This document shows positions 34,010 through 47,011 of a DNA stretch of 64,000 nt, in pieces. Where the stretch lies: contig BSBM01001436.1 of the NCBI GenBank assembly GCA_027924585.1, forward strand, positions 1,550,001 through 1,614,000, read 5' to 3'. The notes beneath the pieces were generated by a model that saw nothing but the letters and a program-made list of their open reading frames with translations, was not told the origin of the DNA and ran no database searches. The position numbers and the translations under genes were made by a program. Origin of the DNA: Larix kaempferi. Taxonomy: Eukaryota > Streptophyta > Pinopsida > Pinales > Pinaceae. How positions within the stretch are numbered: position 1 is the first letter of the stretch; each line of letters starts with the position of its first letter.

Positions 34010-35440
34010 AAAAATTATAATTTTGATAATGAATTTGTACAATTTACTAAATTTTAACAATGCAGATGGATTCAGAGACCCCCTCTTCGAATCCAATCTG
34101 CAGTGTTAACATTTAGTAAATTGTAACATTAATAGTATACAATTTGGATTATTTTTCAATACATGTCCTCTAAGGGATCATTTCTTTGAGACTATCCTAA
34201 TACCTATTGTACTGTTAGATGATAGGAGAATCATTGAGATGCTCATTTAGGGGTTTCTCTACAAATTAGTGCCTTGGGTGTGGTGAGTTGATTATATCCA
34301 GATAATACACAATGTCTTGCATATAGTTTATCAAGTGATAGATGAGTTCTTCTACATTTGGTTGAGTTGAGTCTTAGATATTTGTCGTATTTCCCTTTTG
34401 GAATTGTCATGTCGTAAAGTTAGTGTCACTCCATTCAGCTTGTTGTACTGGTTGTGTTCATATTTTGTTTGAACAAAACCATCGTCGTTTGACCATCTCG
34501 GCAGTCTGTTAATGTTTCGACAAGTTCATGTAATATTTTGTGTCATGTTAGCTAAAAATTGTCAATTTCACAACCTCCATTAATTCTCCATATGCATTTA
34601 TTCACCATGGTTCTCTTTGCACCTAAGTTTGAAAATCTTTAAAGTCCCCTTGGATTCCCCCCTTACAAGAAATAACTTAATATCCTCTATTTTGTAGAAA
34701 AAATAATTCCTCCCTTTTTGTAAAAATCCCTTTGTTCTCATCTCCTTGCAAGATCAAGGACTTAAAATTTGTTACTACTTTGTCGACTCTTGATCTTAGT
34801 ATTAGTGCGGATCTGCATTTTGTTTCCCTAACTTGTGTTGATGGTAAGCATGCATAGCAGTAATTTTTCAGTGAAAACTACAGGATGTGATTGCTTTTCA
34901 TATTTATACCTAGTATCTTTATAGACTTACCAAAAAAAAAAAAATGCTTGAAAATATATATATAGTTTTTATATTACAATATATAACTTAACATACAATA
35001 TAATACTACATACAATTCCTATATATAAAAACATAAAAACTATATTATTAAAACATTTAACATACAAAAATACAAATTAAACCATATGCAATATAATATA
35101 ACAATATATAATATAATAATAAAACAATATATAAATAATAATAACATATTATAATATATGTAATATTAACAAATAAAAAAATAAAAAACAAAACAAAAAC
35201 GATGAACGAGAATGGATTGACAAAAAAATAAAAAGCAAAACGAGAATGGATGGATATTAGAGGGAGGGGTATATTAATGAAAAATTTGGTTGGGGTTCTT
35301 TTAAATGAGTTGAAGATTGAGAGGTTGAAATTAATTAGAAGCTAAGCATACCAGTTGAGATCGGAGAGAAGCGTTGGAGAATGGATAGTGATCTGCTCAT
35401 CAAGGTTTTCCTTTATCCAATTTCACCATTTTTTCTTTCG
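34010..35440. other. AT-rich non-coding sequence
   Basis: No supportable gene. From about 34930 to 35230 it is very AT-rich with ATATAATA-type low complexity. Confidence 0.5.
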
Positions 35441-36118
35441 GCATTTGCAGAGTTTTTTTAGGATTTTCATTTTTTAGTTGAAGAGGGGTTTTGTATTTTA
35501 CAAGGGTGGAAAGATGGGTTCATTTTTTTTTTTTTTATTATTGGATTATACCATAGAAGAGTTCTTTCATCATTTGCAGAGTTTTCTCAGGGTTTTCATT
35601 TTTTTGGTTGAAGAGGGTTTTCTCTCATTCCCAAATCCATTCAATACGCAGTTGTATGGGTTCAGCCGTTGCCAGCATTCGGCGGCATTGTTGCTCCCAA
35701 TCCGTTCAATATGCAGTTGTATGGGTTCAGTCGTCGCCGGCATTCAGCCGCATTGTTGTTGCGAATCCTTTTTCTCTCCTTATATTGTAGTAGGGAGCCC
35801 AGAAAGGCAAGCTATGGGAGCCCATTTCATAGGACAAACTGTTTTTTCAGATCCATCACCGGTCCTTGTTTTTTAGATCCTTCTCCGGTCCTTAGAGTTC
35901 ATATCTCCAAACTACTAAAAAAACTATTCTCATGCCATTTCGATCACATGATTTTTCTCAGCCACCTGATTTTTTTTCCCTTCGTTCCGATGATTTTGCC
36001 CAGTCCTTAGGCTTCATATCTCCAAACTACTAAAAACCTATTCTCATGCCATTTCGATCACATGATTTTGCTCAGCGACCTGATGATTTTTCCCTTCGTT
36101 CCGATGATTTTGCCCTTC
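35440..36118 (+). repeat. Three consecutive independent tandem duplications
   Basis: First, GCATTTGCAGAGTTTT and about 50 following bases at 35441 recur near 35573. Second, a 65-bp unit starts at 35640 and again at 35705 (TTCAATACGCAGTTGTATGG and its variant). Third, a 115-bp unit starts at 35888 (GTCCTTAGAGTTCATATCTC) and again at 36003. Frames crossing it are short and unconserved. Confidence 0.85.
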
Positions 36119-36636
36119 ATTCATTTCGGCTTTTCTGTCTGATTTTGACCCGGGTTCTACCAAAAACAAATATAGAATAACCATTTAGGGCTCATGCCTG
36201 AAATATACTTTATTTAAATGAACCAATCTACACACAAGATTAGTACTGCAAATAAAAGAATTTCATCATCGAAGAATGATACAACTTGAAATTCGAGCTA
36301 AGCATAATCAATTAGCTGAAGAAACATAATCCAAGGTGGGTAATATATATATATATCTTAAGGCTGAAGTTTCTCACACTTTAAAGATGGGTCAATTTTG
36401 TCTTTTTTTAATGTATTTGAGAGAGACCATGTTACAGTCTTGTACAGTAACAGTAAGGCCATGTTTTAACGTGGTGCACACAGTCACTGCACTTTATGAT
36501 TCTAAAAACTTACTAGTGTTAAAAAAATATGATAAAGAAAAAAATGAAGTTGTAGCGAAGTTGTTTAGCATCTATTCGGGCTTTAAAAATTTGCTTAAAC
36601 GTATCTACAAGGGAAGTATACAAGACACTTGAAAAT
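36119..36636. other. Non-coding flank of the Ca2+-ATPase fragment
   Basis: No gene is supported. If the downstream fragment was once transcribed, its 3' untranslated region would lie here on the minus strand. Confidence 0.4.
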
Positions 36637-38065
36637 TTATGATTTACAAAAATAGTTGAAATTAATGGAAAGTATGCTTGCTCTGAGCAGCTTCTCGTTA
36701 TCTCCTTGTTGTGGTTTTGGATTTTCCAATTCCATGTCTTCTAACCACTGGTAGACTATATCATCTTCTTTGTGGTCCCTTGGAGCTTTTCTAGATTTCT
36801 TCAGCCTGAAGTAATCCAAGAAAGGTGTTTTCGGTACAGGAATGAGTTTCACAATGGCTGCTAGTGGCCGACTGTCCAACAAATTTACATAAATTTTTAA
36901 AAATCAATTCCAGGTAATCAATCTATAGGAATTGGACAACACATTAAATAATGAACTACCCATGAATTGAGTCATTAAAGGGATTAATCTTTCAAACCTT
37001 ATCAAGCCAATTACAATGCAAATAATCCATTTTTTCCAATTTAAGGGAGTGGAACTCAACAATCAAAACCTGCAAATTAATACAACACTGACAAAGCTTA
37101 GAAGATCAGCAAATTTCAAATCCCCATAGTATTTGCTCATTAGATAGTAATCAGGTATTGTAAATTTTATTTTGGTTTTGCTTAGACTGGGTCAAATGCC
37201 TATCCCGTCCTTAGGTTCAAGCATTTACCCTACCAATGTTCAGCATGCACTAATACACAAAGTACGAGGAAAGAACATTTCTTAGCACCATAGCCTTGCA
37301 AATTAATCTGCGGATTACCCCAAGAACAAGCGTAAAGCTTATAATTCCAATGAACAAATGGCTTGAAATCAATCCTTGAAAGATGTTTAACTCATCCGGT
37401 TTCCTTGAATTGAATTCGTGAAGATCTATTAATGCGACCATTTAAAAACAATCAGACCAATGTTACAGAACAATTAAAAAATATGAATTTTTTTTGGGGC
37501 AAAGAATTTAAAGAGAGAAATAATACTTTAGGAATAGATCTGAAGTAAGATAAATAACTCGAAGCAAAGAAAAAGTGGCCTCGCTGGACATAGTTGGTGG
37601 TTGTTGAAGGCTTTCTTTGCTCCTTCAGTGCATTGACATTTATATTGAGCGCCCTATGAAAGGAATGAGCCAATAGCACCTATTTTATAGTTAGACTGGG
37701 ATAGATTTAGCTAGAAATGGGGAGCATATCTTTACTATTATTCTTAGCTTCTCTTTTATACATATTGCTTATGTTTTAGCTTCTCTTTTATACTTTGTTC
37801 CTCAGACTCTTTACTCAGCATGATACAAACAGGCTCAATAAGCGTAGCAGGTGGTACCACAAAACAGATTTATTTATAGTTTTCCATACGCACCCATTAA
37901 ATAAAATAAGAATTGAATCTACAAACTTACTTGGCAAACGACAAAGGCGTTAAAAATTACAGTGTTTCTCACTTTGTTTGCACGGGCCTTGCTATCATGT
38001 TTTAGATTTAAAATGTCATTCCCATTAAATGTAAGTACAAGCAGGACTGCAACTTGGTAGAAAGC
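36637..38065 (-). pseudogene. Autoinhibited plasma-membrane Ca2+-ATPase (ACA type), last four exons only
   Basis: Minus-strand exons with GT-AG borders at 38065-37931, 37425-37319, 37069-36998 and 36871-36637 encode the final membrane helices of a P2B Ca2+ pump. Key segments are AFYQVAVLLVLTFNG and TVIFNAFVVCQ, then EFNSRKPDELNIFQG and LFIGIISFTLVL, then VLIVEF and WIICIVIGLI, then PLAAIVKLIPVPKTPFLDYF. Exon 2 appears one base short at its start, exon 3 has lost part of the LGKFA segment, and no upstream pump exons follow in the 3 kb beyond. The family exports Ca2+ under calmodulin control; this piece cannot. Identification is from memory of family motifs. Confidence 0.75.
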
Positions 38066-40974
38066 CTGCAAGTTTACAAAATTTTCATGTCATGTAATTT
38101 TTCTGTTCCATGATGTACTGATTTTGTCTGTGAAGTAATGTATACAGCACTTCAAAATGAACATGATTCATGGAAATATAGTTAGCATTGCATAGGGTTT
38201 ATTGCTCTCTCTTTGCATGGATTGATGGGTAAGAAAATTAAAACTAGCAATAGAATTAAACTGTAAATTTTCTAGAAACTTGTACTATTCAAGGAAGTGC
38301 AAGTGTATGAACTCTTATTTTCGTACTTTTTTTAGTTTCCGTGGAGATACTTTTAGCACTCCCTTTGCTCCCTTGTTATCATTGTACTGTTTGCAGTCCC
38401 ATTGGCTGTATTTGGCCAGTAATAGATATCAATAGCTAAATTTAAAGTTAAATCTTGATGCCTCTTGAGAGAAAGGCTGAGTACTTGCCTATAAAAAACT
38501 AAAAAACTGGCAATTTCTTTCTTATGCTTCATTTGAGAAAGGATGCTTCCTTATTAAAAAAGATATAAGGGGAACCTTTGTAGAATTTGTTGAACAATAA
38601 CTGAAAGCTGAATAAACTAAGAACTGGGGATAGCCTTAAAACTATGTGAACATGCTAGTAGTGTCTTCCGTATACATAACTGGTAGGCTGATGTCGAAAA
38701 TGTTAATGCTAACCATGTGATTGCTTTGTCGATAAGAGATAATGTTTGGATCAATACTCTTGAAATATCTTTGTAATTTAATTATTCTTTGGAGACTGTT
38801 CTAGAATATTAAAGAGATCAATGTTGGTTTGTGTAGTCTGATAATGAATATATCACTTCAATAAATATATTGATTTCAATAATAGGCAATTTTTGTGTTT
38901 AAGAGGTCCTGGCGAGGGACTTCAATTGTGCATTGCAAAAAAATATTCTTCTTCAGGTGCATTGTTTCTTAAACTTTTTCCTTATCATCTGATTATAAAA
39001 TATGAGCTAATTCATAACAGTTTAGTTCCTATAGGCATACTAGGTTAGTAGAACCTTATTCCATTCTTTGCTTCTTTTTAGACAGTGCAGAAACATACTT
39101 CTCGCCTAGCATCATAGCTGGATCAATCTAAAATTATAAGATCCATTGTGGTTGAGATTTAGGGACTGCCATTTGGAAGGCCACATGGTCTTACTATAGT
39201 GGTTTTTTGTGCAAGGTCACATGTATCTATTTCTGCGATATGTGTGTTTCTACTCCAATATTTTGGATATGAGAAAAAGGCAATCTTACAAGGAGGTAAT
39301 GCTGATCCTTTTTCTTGTTGGGAAGAGATTAAAACGGGCAATGTAAAGGTCTGGTGAAGGGAAGGATATTTTAAATTCATTAGTTTGGCCTTAGGTTTGA
39401 ATCATTAAATAAGGTCTCCTTTGGTCTTGAAGTTGAGGGTCACTTCTTTGGAGTTTCTTTTGAATTTAGTCTGAATAACTTATTGAAAAACTTGAATTAC
39501 AAGAAAGGTTTTCGAGTTCATTATTGTTTATATATCCTGTAGATGTGGATTCCCATATTCCAAAATCTTATAAGAATGGTTCATCTGTTAAAGTTTTGAT
39601 TTCTCCCATTTGTTTTCTTTGTTCATGAGATATGGTGTGTATGTTGGCATTAATGCTTGTTACAACACAATTTAGAACCCACAAAAGTGTAAAGTCCCAA
39701 GCACCAAGGTGACAGCTATGCGTAAGTCGAGAAGTCTTCCCATTGTCACTTCAACAACTCTTTTTCACACTTTAGGTTGGCTCTTCTCCAACACAAGTTT
39801 GGCTTCCCAAAGGTCGGATTGTGAGGGCTATGGAGTGGGGGCTCAAGGTGAAAATGAAGAGTAAGCCTTAAGAAAACAAGTTGTTGTAGTAAAACAATTA
39901 AAATGGGTGATGTAGGATAACGGACTAGTGCCTCTCAAATCTTGGGGAAATGGAGTGAAGAAACATTACTCTAAAGAGGGAAATTTTGTGGATGATCAAG
40001 GAGGAAAGAGCTGCTAAGAGCATGCTACAGTCCGCCTTAATAATGGTGAAAGTAAATACAGAAATTGGTTCTGGAGAGCTAGAGTTGCCACTCTTGAACA
40101 TAGTTATGAAGGTTCTATCCTACAATGACATATTAGTTCCAGCAACAACTTATTTGATAGATGAAGGATTGATACATTCAAAAAATAGAAGAGAAAAAGG
40201 AAATAAGAGGCAGAATCTCCTCACATTACCGCTATCCAAATGGAAAATGTTCCATTGCAAGGCCTTCACAATAAGTTCTTTACAGGGAGTTGGTCAACAA
40301 CATTTAAAAGTATTAAAATTATTGAGTCTCATGTATGGTAGAAATGATACCTCAATCTTCCATTAAGCCTTCCATAATATATACAATGAAGGCACAACAA
40401 ACCATCATTGACAGAGGATCATATAATTTGCGATGTCTAATCTATGTTAAAATCATTATTTCTGTCCAAACATTACCAAATGGCATCGGAATGGATAGGT
40501 CTGTTCAATATATAGGGTTGGAGATTACATGATTGGGTAGTAGCTAATTTCTATATTGTGTTGTATGCTTTTTTGGATGTTTGTTTTGCTATGCATTAAG
40601 AAGCACTTATGTTTTTATCTTTTCTATTTTCACCAAAAGAAGAATTTGTAACTTCATATTATCAAGGTGAAAACAAAGTCGCATTCTCTATGTGCATATG
40701 CACTAGAAAATAAAAAAGTAGATCAGAACTACTGGCACCAGTCCTTGCAGTCCGTCTTTTAAGATCCAACTTATCTATGATATTGTTCATATATAAGGAA
40801 ACATATTATGGTATAATCCCTAACATCATTTTTTCAAAATATCAATCTTGGAAAGGCGTCATGGATATCTCAAAATTGAAACCGCTGCTATCTAATCTGA
40901 TTTGAAACAGAAACTTTGTAAGAGTTAAAGCCCAAGAACAAATAAACCGCTAATTTCGAGGGCAGTTATCTTCA
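38066..40974. other. Non-coding sequence, no recognised feature
   Basis: I searched for further Ca2+-ATPase exons on the minus strand and found none. A 126-codon plus-strand frame at 39986-40366 has no motif I recognise. The rest is ordinary AT-rich intergenic DNA. Confidence 0.4.
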
Positions 40975-41475
40975 TGAAATTGGGAAGAATTGAATCCTTG
41001 CTTCAGACTCATCCATAAGATTTGAGGCACTATCAGTTACTACGTGTACCACATTTTCTTCTCCAACTTCAAGGATGGCTTTCTCTAAATTGCTGAAAAA
41101 GTATTGAGTAGTATTTTTGTGCTCTACTGCATCAACTATCTTAAAACATAATATCCTTCCAGGGCAATAAACCAACACATTAATTAGCAACCTATAACAC
41201 ATATCAGACCAACCATTTGATAAAATTGTGCACCCTGTTTGTTTCCAAGACTCTTTGATCTTACCCAATCTACTTGTCACCCTTTCTTTTTCCTCTTGAG
41301 AAGAGTGGTCCTTAGTGTCTAGGAATTGGGAGGTACATGTTCTTTGTCAAATTATGCAATCTTCTTACATGCATGGATAAAGTAAGGGATTCATAGTAGA
41401 TTCAAAAAACATGTTAGCCACAACATTATCAACTTTTTGCTTCTGTACGGGCTTCCAAAGAGAGTTTAATGTCAC
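40975..41475 (-). pseudogene. hAT-family transposase fragment (DUF659-like region)
   Basis: The minus strand reads KVDNVVANMFFESTMNPLLY, then after stops EEKERVTSRLGKIKESW and TGCTILSNGWSDM, then GEENVVHVVTDSASNLMDES. These match the conserved N-terminal core of plant hAT transposases, including the W-x-D and the T-D-x-A-S-N block. Neither the BED zinc finger nor the C-terminal dimerisation domain is visible. Confidence 0.75.
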
Positions 41476-42088
41476 TGCCCCACTTGATTTTGTTGGTTGA
41501 CATGAACTTCCAATAACAACCATGCTTGAAGAAAATGAGGGAAAGGGGCTGTAAGTCGTTGCAATCTCTGTTGTAATGCGCCATTTTTTTGTTTTCTTTC
41601 ATTGCCTTATCTTTTCTATTCTGTCATAATTCTTTGGCAGAATATATATCCCCCAGTTGTGGCCTCTTGGGCGAAGAGATGCCAGTGAAAGTGAGACACT
41701 GTTATTGCTGCCTCCACCAGGGTTCCAGTGTTGCCAATGACACATTCCTACTTCTGCTCATGTGTGCTTGGTGCCCACTACTTCATTAGTTGGCCAAGGA
41801 GCATCATTGTTCTAGACAACCTATATTTCAGCCTTCAAGCTCACTAGTATCTTGTAAGTTTAAAGTTTAAACCAGTATAATGGAGTGTTGGTTGTTTTTA
41901 GAAATTTTATGTTCATTTTTTGTTACAGATTTTGTAGTTTCATAGTTTATTTAATATGTGTAGGCTGCAGCTATAGCCTCTGGACTAGTATGCAGCATGT
42001 TCCAATTTCGTGAATCATAATAGTCAAACAAACCAATCTCACAAAATGACATACATATTCTAAAACATGATTTACAAAAACAAAAAAT
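41476..42088. other. Non-coding sequence beyond the hAT fragment
   Basis: No supportable gene or repeat was found. Confidence 0.35.
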
Positions 42089-42894
42089 GTAGAAAGTTTT
42101 GCTCTGCACCTCCAAAATCAACAACATCAGAAGGATGGAAATATGCTGAGAAAATTGATGGATATATCAGCACATGGGATCATAAATTTGTGGGAAATCA
42201 TGAGGATATTGTGACCGAGTCCCAAACTAATGAATCTCTTGTTCTGCAATACCTGGTAAGATGGTTATATTTATTGGATAGTTGGTAACCAACCACCTAT
42301 AGTATAAAGAAGCTATGAGAATGCAACGCAAGGTATTGGTAGAGAAGACATTAGATGGATTAGGAACTTGCCAAGGCCTTTTGTGTGCTAATCTCCTCTC
42401 AACCTTGGGTGTAAGTACATATTTTATGCTATTAGTGAGAAAATCTACTTAATTCTAATTGTGTAAATGGAATTTTTCATTCTCTCTTTCATATCTTGTA
42501 TGTTGTTACGATATGTGTACTTTATGTGATTAATTCAGCATACATTTATCATCCTGATGATTGACACACTAGTGGTTAGAAAATCTTGAAGGTACTTCAA
42601 TTTTGTGGGTGAGCACCAAATGTTAGCAACATATGAGAGGAAGCTTATGAATAAATGCTTATTTCATATAATATTGCTAAAAATCTATTTATCAAATCTC
42701 AAGGTTGTCTATAATTTTGTTTTGTCATGGGGAATTTTGTTACTTATTCACTTGGTAGAGTCAACTGTTAGATAGCTACTTGGAGATGCATCAAATAACG
42801 AAGTACAGGAAAGGCCTGGAGGCTGGAGATGATCTGGATTCTGAATATGCACTAGGTGTTGAACAACCATGTAATGGCCCAGAGATGCAGCAGG
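42089..42894 (+). other. Possible exon series of an unrecognised gene
   Basis: Three plus-strand blocks are open and bordered by splice-like signals. Block 1 (42089-42255) contains TTSEGWKYAEKIDGYISTWD and ends CAATACCTG|GTAAG. Block 2 (about 42309-42410) contains RKVLVEKTLDGLGTCQGLLC and ends before GTAAGT. Block 3 (about 42762-42894) contains LLDSYLEMHQITKYRKGLEA. I do not recognise the protein. No start, stop or protein-level confirmation is available. Confidence 0.25.
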
Positions 42895-43584
42895 TGGTAA
42901 ACAGTAAAATATCTTCCTGGAGATGTACCTTCTAGCAAATGATTCAAATAGTGTTCCTGTTGGGTATGCTCCAAGTTTAAAAGGTTATGAATGCAGTTGT
43001 TGTATAGTATCCTTTATTAATCATAAAAATATATTGTTTATATTTCAAGGTGAAAGCTAATCACTTGTCATTTTATCCTTTGTTGTATTTGGAGGAATGG
43101 ATAAGAATCACATATGTATGCAACATAAGATAGACCTGGAAAGCAGCTTAATGTGATGCTTAATTCATAGGAGGTATCTTGCAAACCACCTACAAGGAAA
43201 TTTCCAAACTAATAAACAATCTCCATAAATGCATGTTTCATATGATATTATGCAAAAAATTGATACAATTTTTTTTATCGTATGCATTGTCTGAAAAATT
43301 GATCAATTCATAATTCTCTTTCAAAGTATGATAAGGTAAGATAATATAATTTTATTAACATCCAATGAATGACCACAAAAGTATGTCAATGGGACTAAAA
43401 GGATACAATCACCATTCACTTGACCTTAGTGTTTTTCCCTTGGGCTTCAAGGCTCAGCAGTCTAATGAGCACTGCGAAGGAGTTCAGAGGCAATATGGAG
43501 GCATTTTTAGCGATATTGCTTTTATAGATTTATGTTTCTGTAGTTGACAATGATGTTATTTTATTTGATTAACAGCTTAAGTCT

Positions 43585-43678
43585 TATCATCTGATATTAT
43601 GGAGTCTCTAGAGAAGCAACAGAGAGAAAACACGGAAAGCATATTGGAGAAGGCCAGAGCCATCTGCAGGGAGAAAAA
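43585..43678 (+). pseudogene. Universal-stress-protein-like exon fragment
   Basis: The plus strand encodes SSDIMESLEKQQRENTES and ILEKARAICREKN, which matches the central helix of plant USP-domain proteins (nucleotide-binding stress proteins). A GTATGAG donor follows directly and a TTAACAG acceptor-like sequence precedes it, but an in-frame TAA lies just inside that acceptor. I find no flanking USP exons, so it is probably a fragment. Confidence 0.4.
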
Positions 43679-43689
43679 TGTATGAGTTC

Positions 43690-45487
43690 TTTCCAGATCT
43701 CAGAGTAAGATTCCCTTGAATTACTGGTGAAAGATTGAGATAGAGTTTATATAGGATATCTCCAAAGAGAAACATTATGATACTTGGCCTTTTATGATGG
43801 CATTGTTCCAAATGCAAAGTGCTAACACTGTAAATTTGAATATATAGGTTGAACACGCAGTCACTGAGAAGCTCTTCACTGGTACAAGATGTTAATTATT
43901 TCAATAATTCCAAACACAATATAGCAGCAATTGTGTACTTTTGAAACTCATCTATATTGAAGTGGGAAGTCACTATAACTACTGCTGAAACTATTACATA
44001 CGCTTGTCTTTTTGGAAGCAAGATTTTCTTCAATGACAAATTGAAGATTAAGATTGACCTGTCTAATCTAGTATACAAATATCCAAGAGTTGTACTTAAA
44101 TATATTACCTTCCATAATGTCATCGTTCCAAATGTAAAGTGATCACATTAAAAATTTGAGCACATAGTCGGAACGCAGAAATGAAAAATACAAATATTCT
44201 GATTATTTCAAAGATTCGAAATCCATAATTCTAGCTTAAACATACCAAGAATTGGAGTGATGATTCTAAAGATATAATCAATTCATTAATTGTATGGGTC
44301 TGTATCATAGAAATCTAAGGATATTTATACAATGCACATAAAACTAGTAGAGCTTCACATTTGACAATATTACTGTCAAATGTGTTAGGAATCAGAGCAT
44401 TCTATATCAATTTATTGAATGCAACCTTGACCTTTCAAAGTCGAATCTAGAATATATTGTCCAATCAAAGTTTTCACCAAACTCTAGAATGTGTGTGTGA
44501 AACTTAACTAATGATAACCTATGGCCAATGGATATGTAGGTCTCGATCTTTCTTTTTAATATGATAAAAAATTAATAAAGTGGTGTGTCCAAGCTAAATA
44601 TGATAAAAATTTAATAAAGTGGTGGGTCCCAAGGATGGGTGGAGGATGTCATTGCATAAACACTAAAAAATATAATTAGTGAACGAAACTCGACTTAGGC
44701 AGGGAATTAAGTTAAAAAAAAAGTTATTTTTTGAACGAAGATTAACATAAAACATTTATAAAATTATTATATAAACTCAAATAATTTATAATAATTTTAA
44801 ATAAGTATTTAAACATTTGGGTAATATTTTGTTAAAAGGTGATGTCTAGTTTTCCAAACAAACAATGGTAAGCTAGACATTTGACTCAATGGAGTAGTGC
44901 AAGACAAGCCAGATTGGGAATTTGACGAGATGGGAAAAATGGAGAATTTGGACACAAAAGAATTTAAGGTGCAAACAAGCTTGGTAAAATTTGTGCATTT
45001 TGGCAAAAGTTCAAAAATTTTGACGGGGAAGACTTTGGTACTAATAGTATGCATCCAGTGTTCATATGGTGTTAGATTTATTGTTTGAAAGAGAATACCT
45101 ATCTTTGAAAGGGAACATGGTGATCAATTTTATGTTGGAGTTAAAAGCAAAGAAACAACTTCAAAGTTTAGAGCTAGTTCTTGTGTGATTAAAAGAAGGT
45201 TTGCTGACATGAAAACTAAGTTCATCTTCATTCACACTTTCTCATTTTGATTATTATATATTTCTTTGCTTGATCATCTTAGAGGGGCTTAACCTTCTAT
45301 TATGGCTTGACTTATAAAGTGTTGCAATCTCTCAATCAATGCACTGGATTTTTCGAGTTGAGTGTTCTTTAGAGAAATTGTAATTCCAATGTAAGAAAGT
45401 ATAAGCACCCCTTTTCCATAATTTGGCAAGATGGTGTTAACTATTGGAAATTTTATTCTCATATCAATCCATACGGAATTCTATTTA
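43690..45487. repeat. Non-coding DNA with a diverged direct repeat about 322 bp apart
   Basis: About 110 bases from 43796 (GGCATTGTTCCAAATGCAAA) resemble those from 44118 (GTCATCGTTCCAAATGTAAA), including the later TTATTTCAA..ATTC block. An 11-bp perfect inverted repeat (CACATTTGACA, loop of 7) lies at 44357-44385. No gene is supported. Confidence 0.45.
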
Positions 45488-45558
45488 AGGGTGCTAGCTC
45501 AATGGTAGAGCACCTGCCTTATAGGAAGGAGGTTGGTGGTTTGATTCCACTATGCCCT
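45488..45558 (+). tRNA. tRNA-like sequence (pseudogene or tRNA-derived)
   Basis: AGGGTGC and ATGCCCT can form most of an acceptor stem. GCTC-AATGGTA-GAGC is a D arm and GTGG-TTTGATT-CCAC a T arm. The anticodon stem has a mismatch with loop CTTATAG (anticodon TAT by position). The AGGG...CCCTA frame recalls organelle-type tRNA-Val. A related sequence lies at 63559-63628 on the other strand. I doubt it is functional. Confidence 0.5.
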
Positions 45559-45629
45559 ATTTATATTCTGATACCACTAAAAAGAGAAATGACTGAAAAA
45601 ATGACCAAAATTTGCATATAAACAACCAC

Positions 45630-45961
45630 CATTACAACATGAGAGACAAGTGACCAAAAAAATGACCAAAATATGCATATAAATGACCACTTTTGACTTG
45701 GCGATCGCTCGTAGCAAATTATCGATAATTTATCACGTGACCATTAATGACCAAATATATTACCAAATTAATGACCAAATATACGACCAAATATATGACC
45801 ACAAGATAAGCTATAAATGACCAAGCTAAATATGACCACATTTTTTGTCGCGTGATATATGGCCACTAATTTGCTACCAGTGGTCACCAACTCAAGAGTG
45901 GTCATTTATATGTGGATTTTGGTCGTTTTTTTGGTCACTTATCTCTCATTTTGTACTAGTG
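45630..45961. mobile_element. CACTA-like miniature element 2 with about 70-bp terminal inverted repeats
   Basis: The right end GTACTAGTG closes an arm whose reverse complement begins CACTAGTACAAAATGAGAGA, pairing with the left arm (ACAACATGAGAGACAAGTGA at about 45634) for about 70 bases, through ATAAATGACCAC. The interior is AT-rich and repeats ATGACCAAATAT motifs. An extra similar stretch (45575-45629) precedes the left arm. It has no coding capacity. Confidence 0.65.
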
Positions 45962-47011
45962 ACTGTACCCCTCTTAATATTATTCACCAAAAATAACAAA
46001 TAATTAAAAAAATTCATATAATCTCATGTCTATTTCTTCATGTCTATTTGTTGTAGTTTAAACATAATTTGGTTCTTTGATTCATTAGATTGATGTTTGT
46101 AATATAAGTGAAAAGAACGTTTCTTTCCACTATATTCCTCTTAATATTATTAACAAAAAATAAAAAGTAACTTAAAAAATTCATATATGCTCATAAAATG
46201 AAAAATTAAAACCAAATGAAAAGTAATTAAAAAATCCATGTTGGCTCATAAAATATAAAAAAAAAAATAACATAGATCCATCTTAAAACATAAAACATGT
46301 ATATATATCATATCAAGCATAGAGAGGGATCAAATTTCGAGTTGTTTCACAACTTCCAACATATGTAAAATTGAATGTTTGAAACCTATTAGAAATTAGT
46401 GTTAATGTTTACATTCTTTTCCACTTTTGATTTGAACAATCTTCTCAATTTTTTTCAATTTTACCAATGCACCCCACTACAATGCTGGTTTCGGAGAAGT
46501 TTATAAATGAGGAAAAATCAAAGAGGAAGCATACCAAACATGGATGGTATTCAATTCCCACTATATCCCAAGTCACCAATTTCGAACATCTAAAGTAGCA
46601 CTAGTTGTTCACATGTTGGGAATGAAAAGGATGATATAAAAGTTGGCATGAATTATTTCTTATGAGATACTCATGCTTTCAAGGGAAAGTTGTTAAATGC
46701 ATTCCAACAAGAGGATGTTGAGGATGATGCTTATATAGTTGATACATCTTTTAAAGCTTGACATATTATTCAACCACCTCTCTCTTTGGACATGGATGAA
46801 GATCTACCCAACTAGGGACAACCAAGTTACTACACAACTTGAAATACATGTATTGTATATGTTTGTTTCTTAATACTACTCAAGGTTCAACTAATCATTA
46901 AATCCCTTATGTTTTAAATATCTAAATGGATTTTATTAGTTCTTAATGACAGTGTACAATTAAATTGCTCTCTAATCCCAGGCTATTCAAAGTCACGGTA
47001 CTTCCAATTGA
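45962..47011. other. AT-rich DNA with a dispersed repeat also found near 33640-33750
   Basis: About 110 bases at 46018-46127 (TGTCTATTTCTTCATG, GTAGTTTAAACATAATTTGG) resemble 33643-33750, so both CACTA-like elements adjoin the same repeat. A block CCTCTTAATATTATT recurs about 165 bp apart (45973 and 46138). No gene is supported in the remainder. Confidence 0.5.

Noticed and set aside
39986-40366. A 126-codon plus-strand frame as a gene
   Set aside because: No motif, no splice or promoter context, and composition like the surrounding AT-rich DNA.
46478-46540. Sequence AGFGEVYK resembling a protein kinase glycine loop
   Set aside because: A stop follows at once and no other kinase motif is present nearby.
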